From assembly GCA_000972765.1 (NCBI GenBank), contig CP011265.1, forward strand, positions 1-64,000: a stretch of DNA of 64,000 nucleotides. Reading direction: 5' to 3'. The position numbers and the translations under genes are program-made. This document shows, one piece after another, positions 15,635 through 22,908 of this stretch. Source of the stretch: Verrucomicrobia bacterium IMCC26134. Lineage in GTDB: Bacteria; Verrucomicrobiota; Verrucomicrobiia; Opitutales; Opitutaceae. Each line of letters begins with the position of its first letter. Position 1 is the stretch's first letter. The notes under the pieces are model-generated. The model was not told the origin of the DNA, searched no databases, and saw nothing but the letters and a program-made list of their open reading frames with translations.

Positions 15635-17707
15635 GTGGGCGACTCCGGGCTGCACTGCTACACGGTTTTTCGCCATGGCGCGGGTGACGCCGCGACCTAT
15701 CTGGAGCAGGCGCGCATGGTGCTGCGTTGCGATAAAAACGTTTTTACCAACGCGTTCACCTCCGAGACAAAATCCGGCCAGATGGTCGCGCCTTCACTGC
15801 TCGCGAGTGCGCCGGTGATCATGGACGCGACAAACCAGCTGCCCGCGAGCAGCAGTTACACAACGCCGACCGGACTTACCGATACCGGCCTGCCAGTTTA
15901 CACGAAATACGACTGGGCTGACTTTCTCGAAACCCACAAGGCCCACGGCCTCGCCGGAGACTCCACCGGGCTTTGGATGATCTCGGGCAGCGAAGAATTC
16001 ATGAACGGCGGCCCGACCAAGGGTGAGCTGTTTGTCCATGGCACCGAGACCACGCCGCTGATGATCGAGACCTTCCATGCCGCGCACTTCCTTGGTAGCG
16101 ATTCCAACCTCCAAATGGCGGCGGACGAAGTCTGGCAAAAAGTTTACGGCCCTTACTTTGTCTATGTGAACACCGGAGTTGGCGCGCAGGCGCTCTGGCA
16201 GGACGCGCTCGTGCGCGCCACGGCGGAGAAGGCCGCCTGGCCCCTGAGCTGGATGAACGAGCCGGCGTATCCCGTGGCGCGCGGGACGGTGACGGGGCGC
16301 GTGCTCGCCGCGGGAGCGGCCGGCGCAAACGCCCTGATGGTGCTGGCCCAACCCGGCTCGGATTGGCAGGCGCAGGGACGCGACTACCTGTTTTGGACGC
16401 GGGCCGACGCGGCGGGTAACTTCACGCTCTCGAAGGTTCGGCCGGGCACCTATTCGCTCTACGCCAGCGTGCCCGGTTTTTCCGGACAGATGGAGCTCGG
16501 CCAGGTCGCGGTCGGCGCCTCGGCCACGACGGACCTCGGACGGCTCTCGTGGACACCACCGCGCCGCGCGCAGACACTTTGGCAGATCGGCACGCCGGAT
16601 CGCTCGACGGCGGAGTTTCGCTTCGGCGACCGGATGCGGCAGTTCGGGCTTTGGTGGCGTTACTTGGAGGAGAAAGGCACGGCTGACCTCAACTACACCA
16701 TTGGCGTGAGCAACCCCGCCGACTGGTATTATGCGCAATCGGTGATGGCCCTCGATGACGGCACCTATCTCACGCCCAAGTGGAACGTGATCTTCCCGCT
16801 CGCGGCGATTCCCGCCGGTCCGGCCGAGTTGGTGATCGATTTCGCCGGGGCGATGAGCAGCACGCTCAACTTGACCCTGAACGGAACCTCGATTGGCAGC
16901 CTTGCGATGGTCAACGACGCCGGCATCTACCGCTCCGCGACGAGCCTGTCGCGCTACACCCAACAGCGTGTTTCGATCAGCACCGCGTTGCTGCGCACCG
17001 GCTCAAATACGCTGACCTTCCAGCTTTCGGGGCGTTCTAATTGGAGCGGCACCAAGCCGGTCTCGCCCGCATCGGGCGTGATGTATGACTCGATCCGGCT
17101 CGAGGCCGGCGCGGCGACGATCGAAAGCCAGCTGCGCGATTATGCTCTCACGGTTTCGGCGGGCACCGGCGGCACCGTTTCGGGTGGCGGGTATTTCGCG
17201 GTCGGCACCACCACGGAGGTTTGCGCCACGGCTTCGCCCGGTTACCGGTTCGTCGCGTGGAGCGACGGGTCGACCGCGGCGGTGCGCAGCGTCACCGTGG
17301 CCTCCGCCGCGACCTACGCCGCGACGTTCTCGGCAAGCTCCCTAGGCGCGTTCGATCAATGGGCAATGACTACGCTCTCGGCCGGCGATCGCGATTTTGC
17401 GGGCGACGCTGATGGCAACGGAATCGCGAATGGGATCGAGTTCGCCTACAGTTTGCCGGCGGGTGCCACGGCGTTGATGGAAGTGCGCGTGATCGGTGGT
17501 AATCCGACGGCGGTTTTGTCGGCCACGCCGACGTCGAACGGGACGGCCTATACCAGCCTGGAAGTGCAAGCCACGACTGACCTGCTGGACTGGACTGCGG
17601 GGGCGGTGGCCCTGACGGAAACCCAGGTGGCGGGCGAGCGCCGCTGGAGCCCCGCGGCGCCCGGTGCGAAGACGTATTTCCGCGCGGTGGTCCGGCTGAT
17701 TCCGTGA
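15635..17707 (+). CDS. Rhamnogalacturonan lyase (PL4-like), 3-prime part
   Basis: Second half of the broken lyase, continuing from the TAG (VGDSGLHCYTVFRHG). It holds the bulk of the PL4 catalytic region (YDWADFLETHKAHGLAG, GLWMISGSEEFMNGGPTKGEL, VWQKVYGPYFVYVN), a carboxypeptidase-like beta module (GRVLAAGAAGANALMVL, NFTLSKVRPGTYSLYASVPGF), a CBM-like domain (QIGTPDRSTAEFRFGD to the IRLEAG segment), a divergent InlB-type repeat (LTVSAGTGGTVSGGGYF, PGYRFVAWSDGS) and a C-terminal module of the kind common on exported Verrucomicrobia enzymes (DADGNGIANGIEFAY). PL4 enzymes cleave the rhamnogalacturonan I backbone. Without the 5-prime part there is no signal peptide. An independent start here is unlikely. 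Confidence 0.78.
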   Translation: MGDSGLHCYTVFRHGAGDAATYLEQARMVLRCDKNVFTNAFTSETKSGQMVAPSLLASAPVIMDATNQLPASSSYTTPTGLTDTGLPVYTKYDWADFLETHKAHGLAGDSTGLWMISGSEEFMNGGPTKGELFVHGTETTPLMIETFHAAHFLGSDSNLQMAADEVWQKVYGPYFVYVNTGVGAQALWQDALVRATAEKAAWPLSWMNEPAYPVARGTVTGRVLAAGAAGANALMVLAQPGSDWQAQGRDYLFWTRADAAGNFTLSKVRPGTYSLYASVPGFSGQMELGQVAVGASATTDLGRLSWTPPRRAQTLWQIGTPDRSTAEFRFGDRMRQFGLWWRYLEEKGTADLNYTIGVSNPADWYYAQSVMALDDGTYLTPKWNVIFPLAAIPAGPAELVIDFAGAMSSTLNLTLNGTSIGSLAMVNDAGIYRSATSLSRYTQQRVSISTALLRTGSNTLTFQLSGRSNWSGTKPVSPASGVMYDSIRLEAGAATIESQLRDYALTVSAGTGGTVSGGGYFAVGTTTEVCATASPGYRFVAWSDGSTAAVRSVTVASAATYAATFSASSLGAFDQWAMTTLSAGDRDFAGDADGNGIANGIEFAYSLPAGATALMEVRVIGGNPTAVLSATPTSNGTAYTSLEVQATTDLLDWTAGAVALTETQVAGERRWSPAAPGAKTYFRAVVRLIP

Positions 17708-17725
17708 GTTCGCCGGGCCAGTTTT

Positions 17726-17791
17726 GTGTGGCAACGGCCGTGCCGGCCGTTCTCCAGCTGCCGAACACGCCCGGCACGGGCGCGGCTACAC
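17726..17791. repeat. Imperfect 21-base inverted repeat between convergent genes
   Basis: Arms at 17726-17746 and 17771-17791 pair at 17 of 21 positions (GTGTGGCAACGGCCGTGCCGG against CCGGCACGGGCGCGGCTACAC read in reverse complement). It lies between the convergent lyase and NamZ-like genes and has no T-run. The GCGGCTACAC arm looks like a dispersed intergenic hairpin element; a role as a bidirectional terminator is possible. Confidence 0.6.
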
Positions 17792-17803
17792 ACGCAATAC
17801 CTG

Positions 17804-19177
17804 TTACTGGTAGAGCCAGTAGCGGCGGGTGAGTTTTTGGTAAACGACACAGCGGCGGCGCCAGTCGGCCTCAAAGGCGTCGAGGTTCACCTTCGCGCCG
17901 TCGCTCTTCAGGGCGTCCCACCAGGCGGTGGAGCCGGCGTGGATATTGAAACTGCGCGCATCTTTCGATCCGAGCTTGGCGAAGGGGTTCGGCGGGTCGT
18001 AGCGGCAGGCCAGGCGCATGAGCTCGAAACTCAGCTCGGTGGGACGCCAGGCGTCCCAGTCCGCGATGTCCACGTAAAGGGCTGCGGCGGGCTTGCCCTG
18101 GGCGTCGGGCACGGTGACCTTGCGGTAGGCCAGGCCCGGGATACGGAGTGCGGTGAGGTCGGCGGCGAGCTGGTCGGGTGTCTTGCCCTTGAAGCTGAGG
18201 GCGCGGAAGGGGAATTCCCTGCCCGCGCCGTGTTTAAAACCGCTGTATTCGCAGCCGAGGCCGGTCATCGCGTAGCCGACCGCCGCGGCGTAGTCCTGCA
18301 CGAGCGGGGAGGTGGGCACGTATTTGAGGCCGGTGTCGGGCCAGCGCATGGAGCGTTTCCAGCCGCGCATGGGGATGACGGTGAGGCGTCCCTTGGCGCG
18401 CACCGACTCGGGCACGTCGAGCACGCCGGGGGCGTCGGCGGCAATACGGGCCAGCTCGCCAATGGTCAGGCCGTGAACATAGGGTATTCGAAACGCCCCT
18501 ACGCCGCTCATCCACTGGCGGTCGAGGTGGGGACCGTCCACCTTGAGGCCGCCGAGTGGATTGGGACGATCGAGCACGATGACGCGCACGCCGGCGGCGA
18601 AGCAGGCGTCCATGGCGTAGCGCATGACGACGTTGTAGGTGTAGGAGCGCACGCCGATGTCCTGCAAATCGATGAGCAGGGCATCGAGGCCCTTGAGCTG
18701 GGCGGGAGTGGGTTTGCGGTTTGCGCCGTGGAGGGAATAGACCGGCAGCCCGCTGCGCGGATCGCGGGTATCGGCAATGTTGACGCTGGCTTTTTCCAGA
18801 CCGTAGAGACCGTGCTCGGGAGCGAAGAGGGAGACGAGTTTGACGTTGGGCGCCTTGCGCAGGACGTCGACGCTGCTGACGCCAAAGCGGTTTACGCCGG
18901 CGGCATGGGTGAGCAGGCCGACGCGCAGGCCGGCGATCGCGCGGAAGCCATCGGCGGCGAGCACATCGATGCCCAGCATGACCGGGTAAACGCCGGCGGT
19001 GTTGACGGGAGTGGCGGGGGTGGCGGCATTGGCCGGCGAGGTGCTGATCTTGGGGGCTGCGAACGTGCCGGCCTTAGCCTTGGCAGGGGCGGCGGGCGCG
19101 GTGCTGCTGCAGCCGACAGCGCCGGTGAGCACAAGCAGGCCCAGAAGGAGAGGCAGGCGGCGGAGAAGGACGGTCAT
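17804..19177 (-). CDS. DUF1343 lipoprotein, NamZ-like exo-beta-N-acetylmuramidase
   Basis: A 457-residue exported lipoprotein of the DUF1343 family, whose studied member NamZ removes terminal N-acetylmuramic acid from peptidoglycan fragments. The N-terminus is a lipoprotein signal (LLGLLVLTGAVGC, Cys lipobox), followed by an Ala/Pro/Thr-rich linker. The family core is clear: GLRVGLLTHAAGVNRFG, LVSLFAPEHGLYG, SLHGANRKPTPAQLKGLDALLIDLQDIGVRSYTYN, VLDRPNPLGG and WKRSMRWPDTGLKYVPTSP. The ATG at 19177 is preferred over a GTG at 19210 because it gives a clean signal peptide. It follows the DUF2062 gene on the same strand with a 29-base gap. Its likely role is cell-wall recycling or turnover; the exact substrate is not provable from sequence. 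Confidence 0.88.
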   Translation of the reverse strand: MTVLLRRLPLLLGLLVLTGAVGCSSTAPAAPAKAKAGTFAAPKISTSPANAATPATPVNTAGVYPVMLGIDVLAADGFRAIAGLRVGLLTHAAGVNRFGVSSVDVLRKAPNVKLVSLFAPEHGLYGLEKASVNIADTRDPRSGLPVYSLHGANRKPTPAQLKGLDALLIDLQDIGVRSYTYNVVMRYAMDACFAAGVRVIVLDRPNPLGGLKVDGPHLDRQWMSGVGAFRIPYVHGLTIGELARIAADAPGVLDVPESVRAKGRLTVIPMRGWKRSMRWPDTGLKYVPTSPLVQDYAAAVGYAMTGLGCEYSGFKHGAGREFPFRALSFKGKTPDQLAADLTALRIPGLAYRKVTVPDAQGKPAAALYVDIADWDAWRPTELSFELMRLACRYDPPNPFAKLGSKDARSFNIHAGSTAWWDALKSDGAKVNLDAFEADWRRRCVVYQKLTRRYWLYQ

Positions 19178-19206
19178 GGGGTGCGAGGGCTTGGCGGCGG
19201 AAAACA

Positions 19207-20028
19207 TCACGGGATGGTTTGATCGGCGGGCGGCGAGGCGGGGGGAAGGGGGTTCGTGGTCGCCGACAGGGAAGAGGTGTCGTGAGGAGTGACGATTGCG
19301 GTGATCGGTTTACGGGCGGCGTGATGCCGGGCGGCGGGAAGCACGAGCCAGCGCCAGAGCAGATCAAGGGTCGCGCCCAGCAGCAGGCCGGCGACGATCG
19401 AGCCGATTAGAATCGAAGCGATCAAGTGGGCGATGATCCGCAGCCAGTCTGCGTTGGAAATAGGCTGGCCCCTCAGCGGCAGCAGATCGCCCAGAACGCG
19501 GTAGAGGCGGTCTTTCCACGGGGTCGGCTCGGGTTCCGCTGGCGGTGCGTCTAGGTCCGCAGGGGCATCGCTGAGCGGCGGGTTGACGACGACCGGCGGG
19601 ACCGTGAGGGGGCCGGTATGCACGACCGGGGCTGGATCGCGGTGCGGAGTGAGGCCGGTGAGATCAAGGGTGATGGCGCCGAGTTTATAAGTGCCGTAGA
19701 AAAAAGGCACGACGGTGGCTGTGTTGCTCACGAACTGGAGGCTGGCCATGATCATGAAGTTCGTGCGGAAGATTAGGCAGAGCAGAAAACCGATGGGGAT
19801 CTGGGCGGGGATGGGCAGAAGCGTGAGCACCGAGCCCAGATAAAAGGCCGGCCGGATTTGCGGGTAATTGAAGCGCCAGAGGTAGCAGCGGCGGCGGGCG
19901 AAGGCGGCGAAGCGACCGACGACCGGGTAGGTGTGGAAGCGCGCGCGGCGGGGCATGAAGCGCAGCCAGAACTTCACCCGGCGGATGCGGGCGAAATGCA
20001 GAAGCCGGTGTTTGTGTTCGTCGGTCAC
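19207..20028 (-). CDS. DUF2062 domain membrane protein
   Basis: A 273-residue membrane protein. The DUF2062 core is recognised by an aromatic/basic N-terminus (FWLRFMPRRARFHTYPVVGRFAAFARRRCYLWRF), a short amphipathic region with PAFYLGSVLTLLPIPAQIPIGFLLCLIFRTN, and a second hydrophobic segment near the C-terminus (IIAHLIASILIGSIVAGLLLGATLDLLWRW). A Pro/Asp-rich insert of about 60 residues separates them. The family has no assigned biochemical function and is often near glycosyltransferases. The frame is open to a TTG at 20094; the GTG at 20028 (MTDEHKHRLL) is more family-like. It lies upstream of the NamZ-like gene, probably in one operon. Confidence 0.8.
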   Translation of the reverse strand: MTDEHKHRLLHFARIRRVKFWLRFMPRRARFHTYPVVGRFAAFARRRCYLWRFNYPQIRPAFYLGSVLTLLPIPAQIPIGFLLCLIFRTNFMIMASLQFVSNTATVVPFFYGTYKLGAITLDLTGLTPHRDPAPVVHTGPLTVPPVVVNPPLSDAPADLDAPPAEPEPTPWKDRLYRVLGDLLPLRGQPISNADWLRIIAHLIASILIGSIVAGLLLGATLDLLWRWLVLPAARHHAARKPITAIVTPHDTSSLSATTNPLPPASPPADQTIP

Positions 20029-20157
20029 GGAGGGGATGGGAGCGTCGGGCCGGGGGAAGGCGTTAACATCGACGCGACCAGGGTGCCGGCGCAAGACCGG
20101 TGCGGCAAAATCGTGCGGGTCCAGACTAGGGCGCGGAGGCGGGGCGTCGGGCCCGGA

Positions 20158-20415
20158 TCAAGCGACCGGTGCGAAACGCGGCTGCGTGAGACCCTGGTGG
20201 GTGATCGGTTCGCTCCACATCGAGTGGGGGCGCACCCAGAAACTGTCGGTGGTGGGGCGACCCTGGGCGTCGATGGGCCGGTAGAGCACGAAGACGGAGA
20301 GATCCTCGGAGTGTCGGGCGAGCCCGGTGACCTCGTAGAGGTTGCCCTTGTAATGACGGTAGCGGCCGGGGAGGGGGGCGGAGGGCAGGGGCGGGAGCGG
20401 TTTTTCGGAGGACAT
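20158..20415 (-). CDS. DUF1653 domain protein
   Basis: A small 85-residue protein matching DUF1653: GRYRHYKGNLYEVTGLARHSEDLSVFVLYRP followed by SFWVRPHSMWSEPI. The family is widespread, soluble and without established function. The ATG at 20415 (MSSEKPLPPLP) is chosen; the frame extends to 20520 but the added part is basic and lacks resemblance. It is divergent from the AraC-type gene, with start codons about 80 bases apart, so they share a short promoter region. Confidence 0.85.
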   Translation of the reverse strand: MSSEKPLPPLPSAPLPGRYRHYKGNLYEVTGLARHSEDLSVFVLYRPIDAQGRPTTDSFWVRPHSMWSEPITHQGLTQPRFAPVA

Positions 20416-20497
20416 GGAGTTAAAGGCTTCAAGGAGGGCGCGGCGGGGAGTGTTTTCAAGCTCGCGGCGGGGGCGGCGGTGCCTGTGGATGCGGGTC

Positions 20498-21424
20498 ATG
20501 TGCGCGAAACCCTCCATCAAGCAGGAGACGCCGCCGGAGCTGGCCGGCGCGGCCCTGGCGGGGGCGCGGAGTTTTTATAGAAGCTGGCCGCGGGGAGGTC
20601 GCACGCGGGCGCGGCTGAGGGTCGTCGGCGGCGGCTGGGAAACCGGGCCGGCGGGCGACTACACGCAACGAAGGAGTTTTCCCTATTTGACGCTCGAGTT
20701 AATCGTCGGCGGTCGCGGCTGGGTGGAGCTCGGCGGGCGGCGCGAGGGCGCGGGGCCGGGCAACGTCTACGCGGTGGAGCCGGATATGCGCTTCGGGAGG
20801 CGGGGTGACGCGCGCCGTCCCTTGCGGCGTTATTATCTGTGGTTGGAAGGGACGGAGGCGGAGGCGCTGGTCGCGGCCGCCGGGCTCGGTCGCGGTCGCC
20901 TGCGGCAGGTGCTCGCGCCGGCGGAGTGGGTGGAGCCTTGGGAATGGTTGATCCGCGAGGGCGGGGCGGAAGGAGCCCGGGCCGACGCAGTGCGCGAGCA
21001 GATCGCTCGGGCCCTCTTGCTGAAGCTGGTCGAGGGCACGCGGCCTGCCGGCGCCGCGGCTTTGGCGGGTGTCGGCAGCACGGGCGGCGCGGCCCGGGCG
21101 AGTTTCGAGCGTTGCTGCGAGTTGGTGGATGCGGGTGCGGTTAAACTGCGCACCCTGGGCGATATCGCGGGGGCGGCGGGTTTGCAGCGCGAGACGGTGT
21201 GCCGGCTGTTCCGGCGCTTTGCCGACACCACGCCGGAGACCTATCTGCGGCGGCGCAAACTGCAGGAGGCCGCGCACCGGCTGGCGGAACCCGGGGTGCG
21301 GGTGAAGACCGTGGCGGCGGAGCTGGGCTTCGCCGATGCGTTTCATTTCAGCCGGGTATTTCGCGCCGCGCACGGCATTTCCCCCCGTGAGTTCAGAGCG
21401 CGGGCGGGCGGGAAAAGTTCTTGA
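20498..21424 (+). CDS. AraC-family transcriptional regulator
   Basis: A 308-residue regulator with an N-terminal ligand-type cupin region (LTLELIVGGRGWVELGGRREGAGPGNVYAVEP) and a C-terminal double helix-turn-helix of the AraC/XylS type (LGDIAGAAGLQRETVCRLFRRFADTTPETYLRRRKLQEAAHRL and VAAELGFADAFHFSRVFRAAHGISPREFR). This class usually activates carbohydrate-use genes in response to a sugar. The ATG at 20498 is used; upstream codons overlap the divergent DUF1653 gene. Its target is not evident; the only close neighbours are DUF1653 and the Minf_1886 gene. Confidence 0.9.
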   Translation: MCAKPSIKQETPPELAGAALAGARSFYRSWPRGGRTRARLRVVGGGWETGPAGDYTQRRSFPYLTLELIVGGRGWVELGGRREGAGPGNVYAVEPDMRFGRRGDARRPLRRYYLWLEGTEAEALVAAAGLGRGRLRQVLAPAEWVEPWEWLIREGGAEGARADAVREQIARALLLKLVEGTRPAGAAALAGVGSTGGAARASFERCCELVDAGAVKLRTLGDIAGAAGLQRETVCRLFRRFADTTPETYLRRRKLQEAAHRLAEPGVRVKTVAAELGFADAFHFSRVFRAAHGISPREFRARAGGKSS

Positions 21425-21471
21425 GCGCAGGGATTGCGCGGGAGCGGGTCTTGTCTTAATTTCGTAACGTA

Positions 21472-21903
21472 ATGGGAGATTTGGACGTAAACGAAATCAT
21501 CGCCTTGATTCGCAAGGAAGACCCCCGCTTTGACCGGCTGGCCTACGCCTTCGTGCGCGACGGGCTTGAGCACGCGGTCAAGGAACTGCGCAAGCGCGAG
21601 AGCGAGCGCGCCAAGGCTTCCTCCCATCTCACCGGCCGCGAACTCTCCGACGGTTTGCGGGCCTACGCACTCGATCAATTCGGTCCGCTGGCGAAAACCG
21701 TGCTCAACGGCTGGGGTATCACGGAAACCATCCACTTTGGCGACATCGTCTACAATCTGATCGACTATAACGTGTTTAGCAAAACCGAGTCCGACCGGCG
21801 GGAGGATTTTGAGGGGATCTTCACCTTCGAGGCCGCCTTCGTCGCGCCCTTCCAGCCGCGCCGCCGCCGTTTGCCGCTGCCGAGTTTCGCCGAGACGGAG
21901 TAA
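21472..21903 (+). CDS. Minf_1886 family protein (Verrucomicrobia/Planctomycetes-restricted)
   Basis: A 143-residue protein with the layout I associate with the Minf_1886 family, reported as restricted to Verrucomicrobia and Planctomycetes: an N-terminal D-P-R-F/Y-x-x-x-A-Y-x-F-V helix (EDPRFDRLAYAFVRDGLEHAV), HLTGRELSDGLRAYALDQFGPLAKTVLNGWGI, then FGDIVYNLIDYNVFSKTESDRREDFEGIF. No enzymatic motif, signal or membrane segment is seen and the function is unknown. It is useful mainly as a lineage marker. It follows the AraC gene by 47 bases and may be co-transcribed. Confidence 0.85.
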   Translation: MGDLDVNEIIALIRKEDPRFDRLAYAFVRDGLEHAVKELRKRESERAKASSHLTGRELSDGLRAYALDQFGPLAKTVLNGWGITETIHFGDIVYNLIDYNVFSKTESDRREDFEGIFTFEAAFVAPFQPRRRRLPLPSFAETE

Positions 21904-22132
21904 GACGTGGCGGCGGGGTGAGACTGACCCACTGAGAGGAAACGGGATTTTACCGCGAATCTGGCCGGAGGGGTTTAAGGGGGCACTTAAATTGACTTCG
22001 TGGGTTTCGCGGAGGAACCGCAGCAACTGGAAAATCGACGTTGCCTTAGCCTGTGTCGCCACAACTTTCAGCAGCAAGCCCATGCCGTCGCGTCTGGCGG
22101 CGCTGGCATCAACTCTTACTCCTGTTTCAACC

Positions 22133-22783
22133 ATGACCTCTTTGGTGCGTTCGCTTGCTCTAGTATCGGCCCTGACCGTCGCTGGTCTCGGACTTAACGG
22201 CTGCCAGTCCACCCGCAGCCCGGCCCTGAAGCAGGGCGCCAATGCATCCGTCTCCAGCGAAAGCGCGGCTATCACGATCGATGACGCTCGCGCCCAGATC
22301 TCCGCGACCACCGCCGCGCTACGGAATCTGGTGGACCGTCCGCAGGATACCGCCGCGCAATACAAGGTTGTTTTGACCGAGTTCGCTAAATTGCGGGACC
22401 ACGCCGCCAAGATCGCCGCCGCCGCCGAGAGCGTGCGTGCGAAAAGCGACGACTACCTCGCGGATTGGGCTAAGCAGGTCTCGCTAATTCAAAATGCCGA
22501 ACTGCGCTCCGCTGCCCTGAACCGCCGCGGTGAGGTCTCGGCCAAGCTTCAGGCTGTCTACAAGAGCTACCAGGATGTTAAGGCCGCCTACGCCCCCTTC
22601 GAGGCGGACCTGGCCAATATCCGTGCCGCGGTGGGCAGCGATCTCAGCGCGGCCGGCCTCGTCGCCGTCCGTCCTTTTGTCGCCCAAGCCACGGCCCACG
22701 CCGAGCCCGTCAAGGCCTCGATGCTGAAACTGGCCGGCGAATTTCGTGCCGTCTCCGCCGCGCTCCAGCCCGGCGGCCAGTAA
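22133..22783 (+). CDS. DUF2959-like lipoprotein
   Basis: A 216-residue predicted lipoprotein. The ATG at 22133 gives a clean signal with lipobox (LALVSALTVAGLGLNGCQS); longer in-frame starts upstream would bury this signal. The mature part is helical and coiled-coil-like (DARAQISATTAALRNLVDRPQDTAAQYKVVLTEF, KLQAVYKSYQDVKAAYAPFEADLANIRAAVGSDLS), which fits DUF2959, a family of unknown function. No operon partner is close: 229 bases separate it from the gene before, and the next gene is convergent. Confidence 0.8.
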   Translation: MTSLVRSLALVSALTVAGLGLNGCQSTRSPALKQGANASVSSESAAITIDDARAQISATTAALRNLVDRPQDTAAQYKVVLTEFAKLRDHAAKIAAAAESVRAKSDDYLADWAKQVSLIQNAELRSAALNRRGEVSAKLQAVYKSYQDVKAAYAPFEADLANIRAAVGSDLSAAGLVAVRPFVAQATAHAEPVKASMLKLAGEFRAVSAALQPGGQ

Positions 22784-22803
22784 CTTGGCTGCGTCCGTCC
22801 CTA

Positions 22804-22828
22804 GCCGGCGCATCCGGCCGTTTTCTTT
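22804..22828 (+). terminator. Weak hairpin with T-rich tail after the DUF2959 gene
   Basis: GCCGG at 22804-22808 pairs with CCGGC at 22814-22818, followed by CGTTTTCTTT. The stem is short; it would end the plus-strand lipoprotein gene before the convergent glycosyltransferase. Confidence 0.35.
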
Positions 22829-22908
22829 CGTCTGCGGTCCCTGCGCGGCCACCCTGTCATTTGTCTGCCACTGAGATGAAACGGGGTTTTACCGATGCGT
22901 TGATGGGG

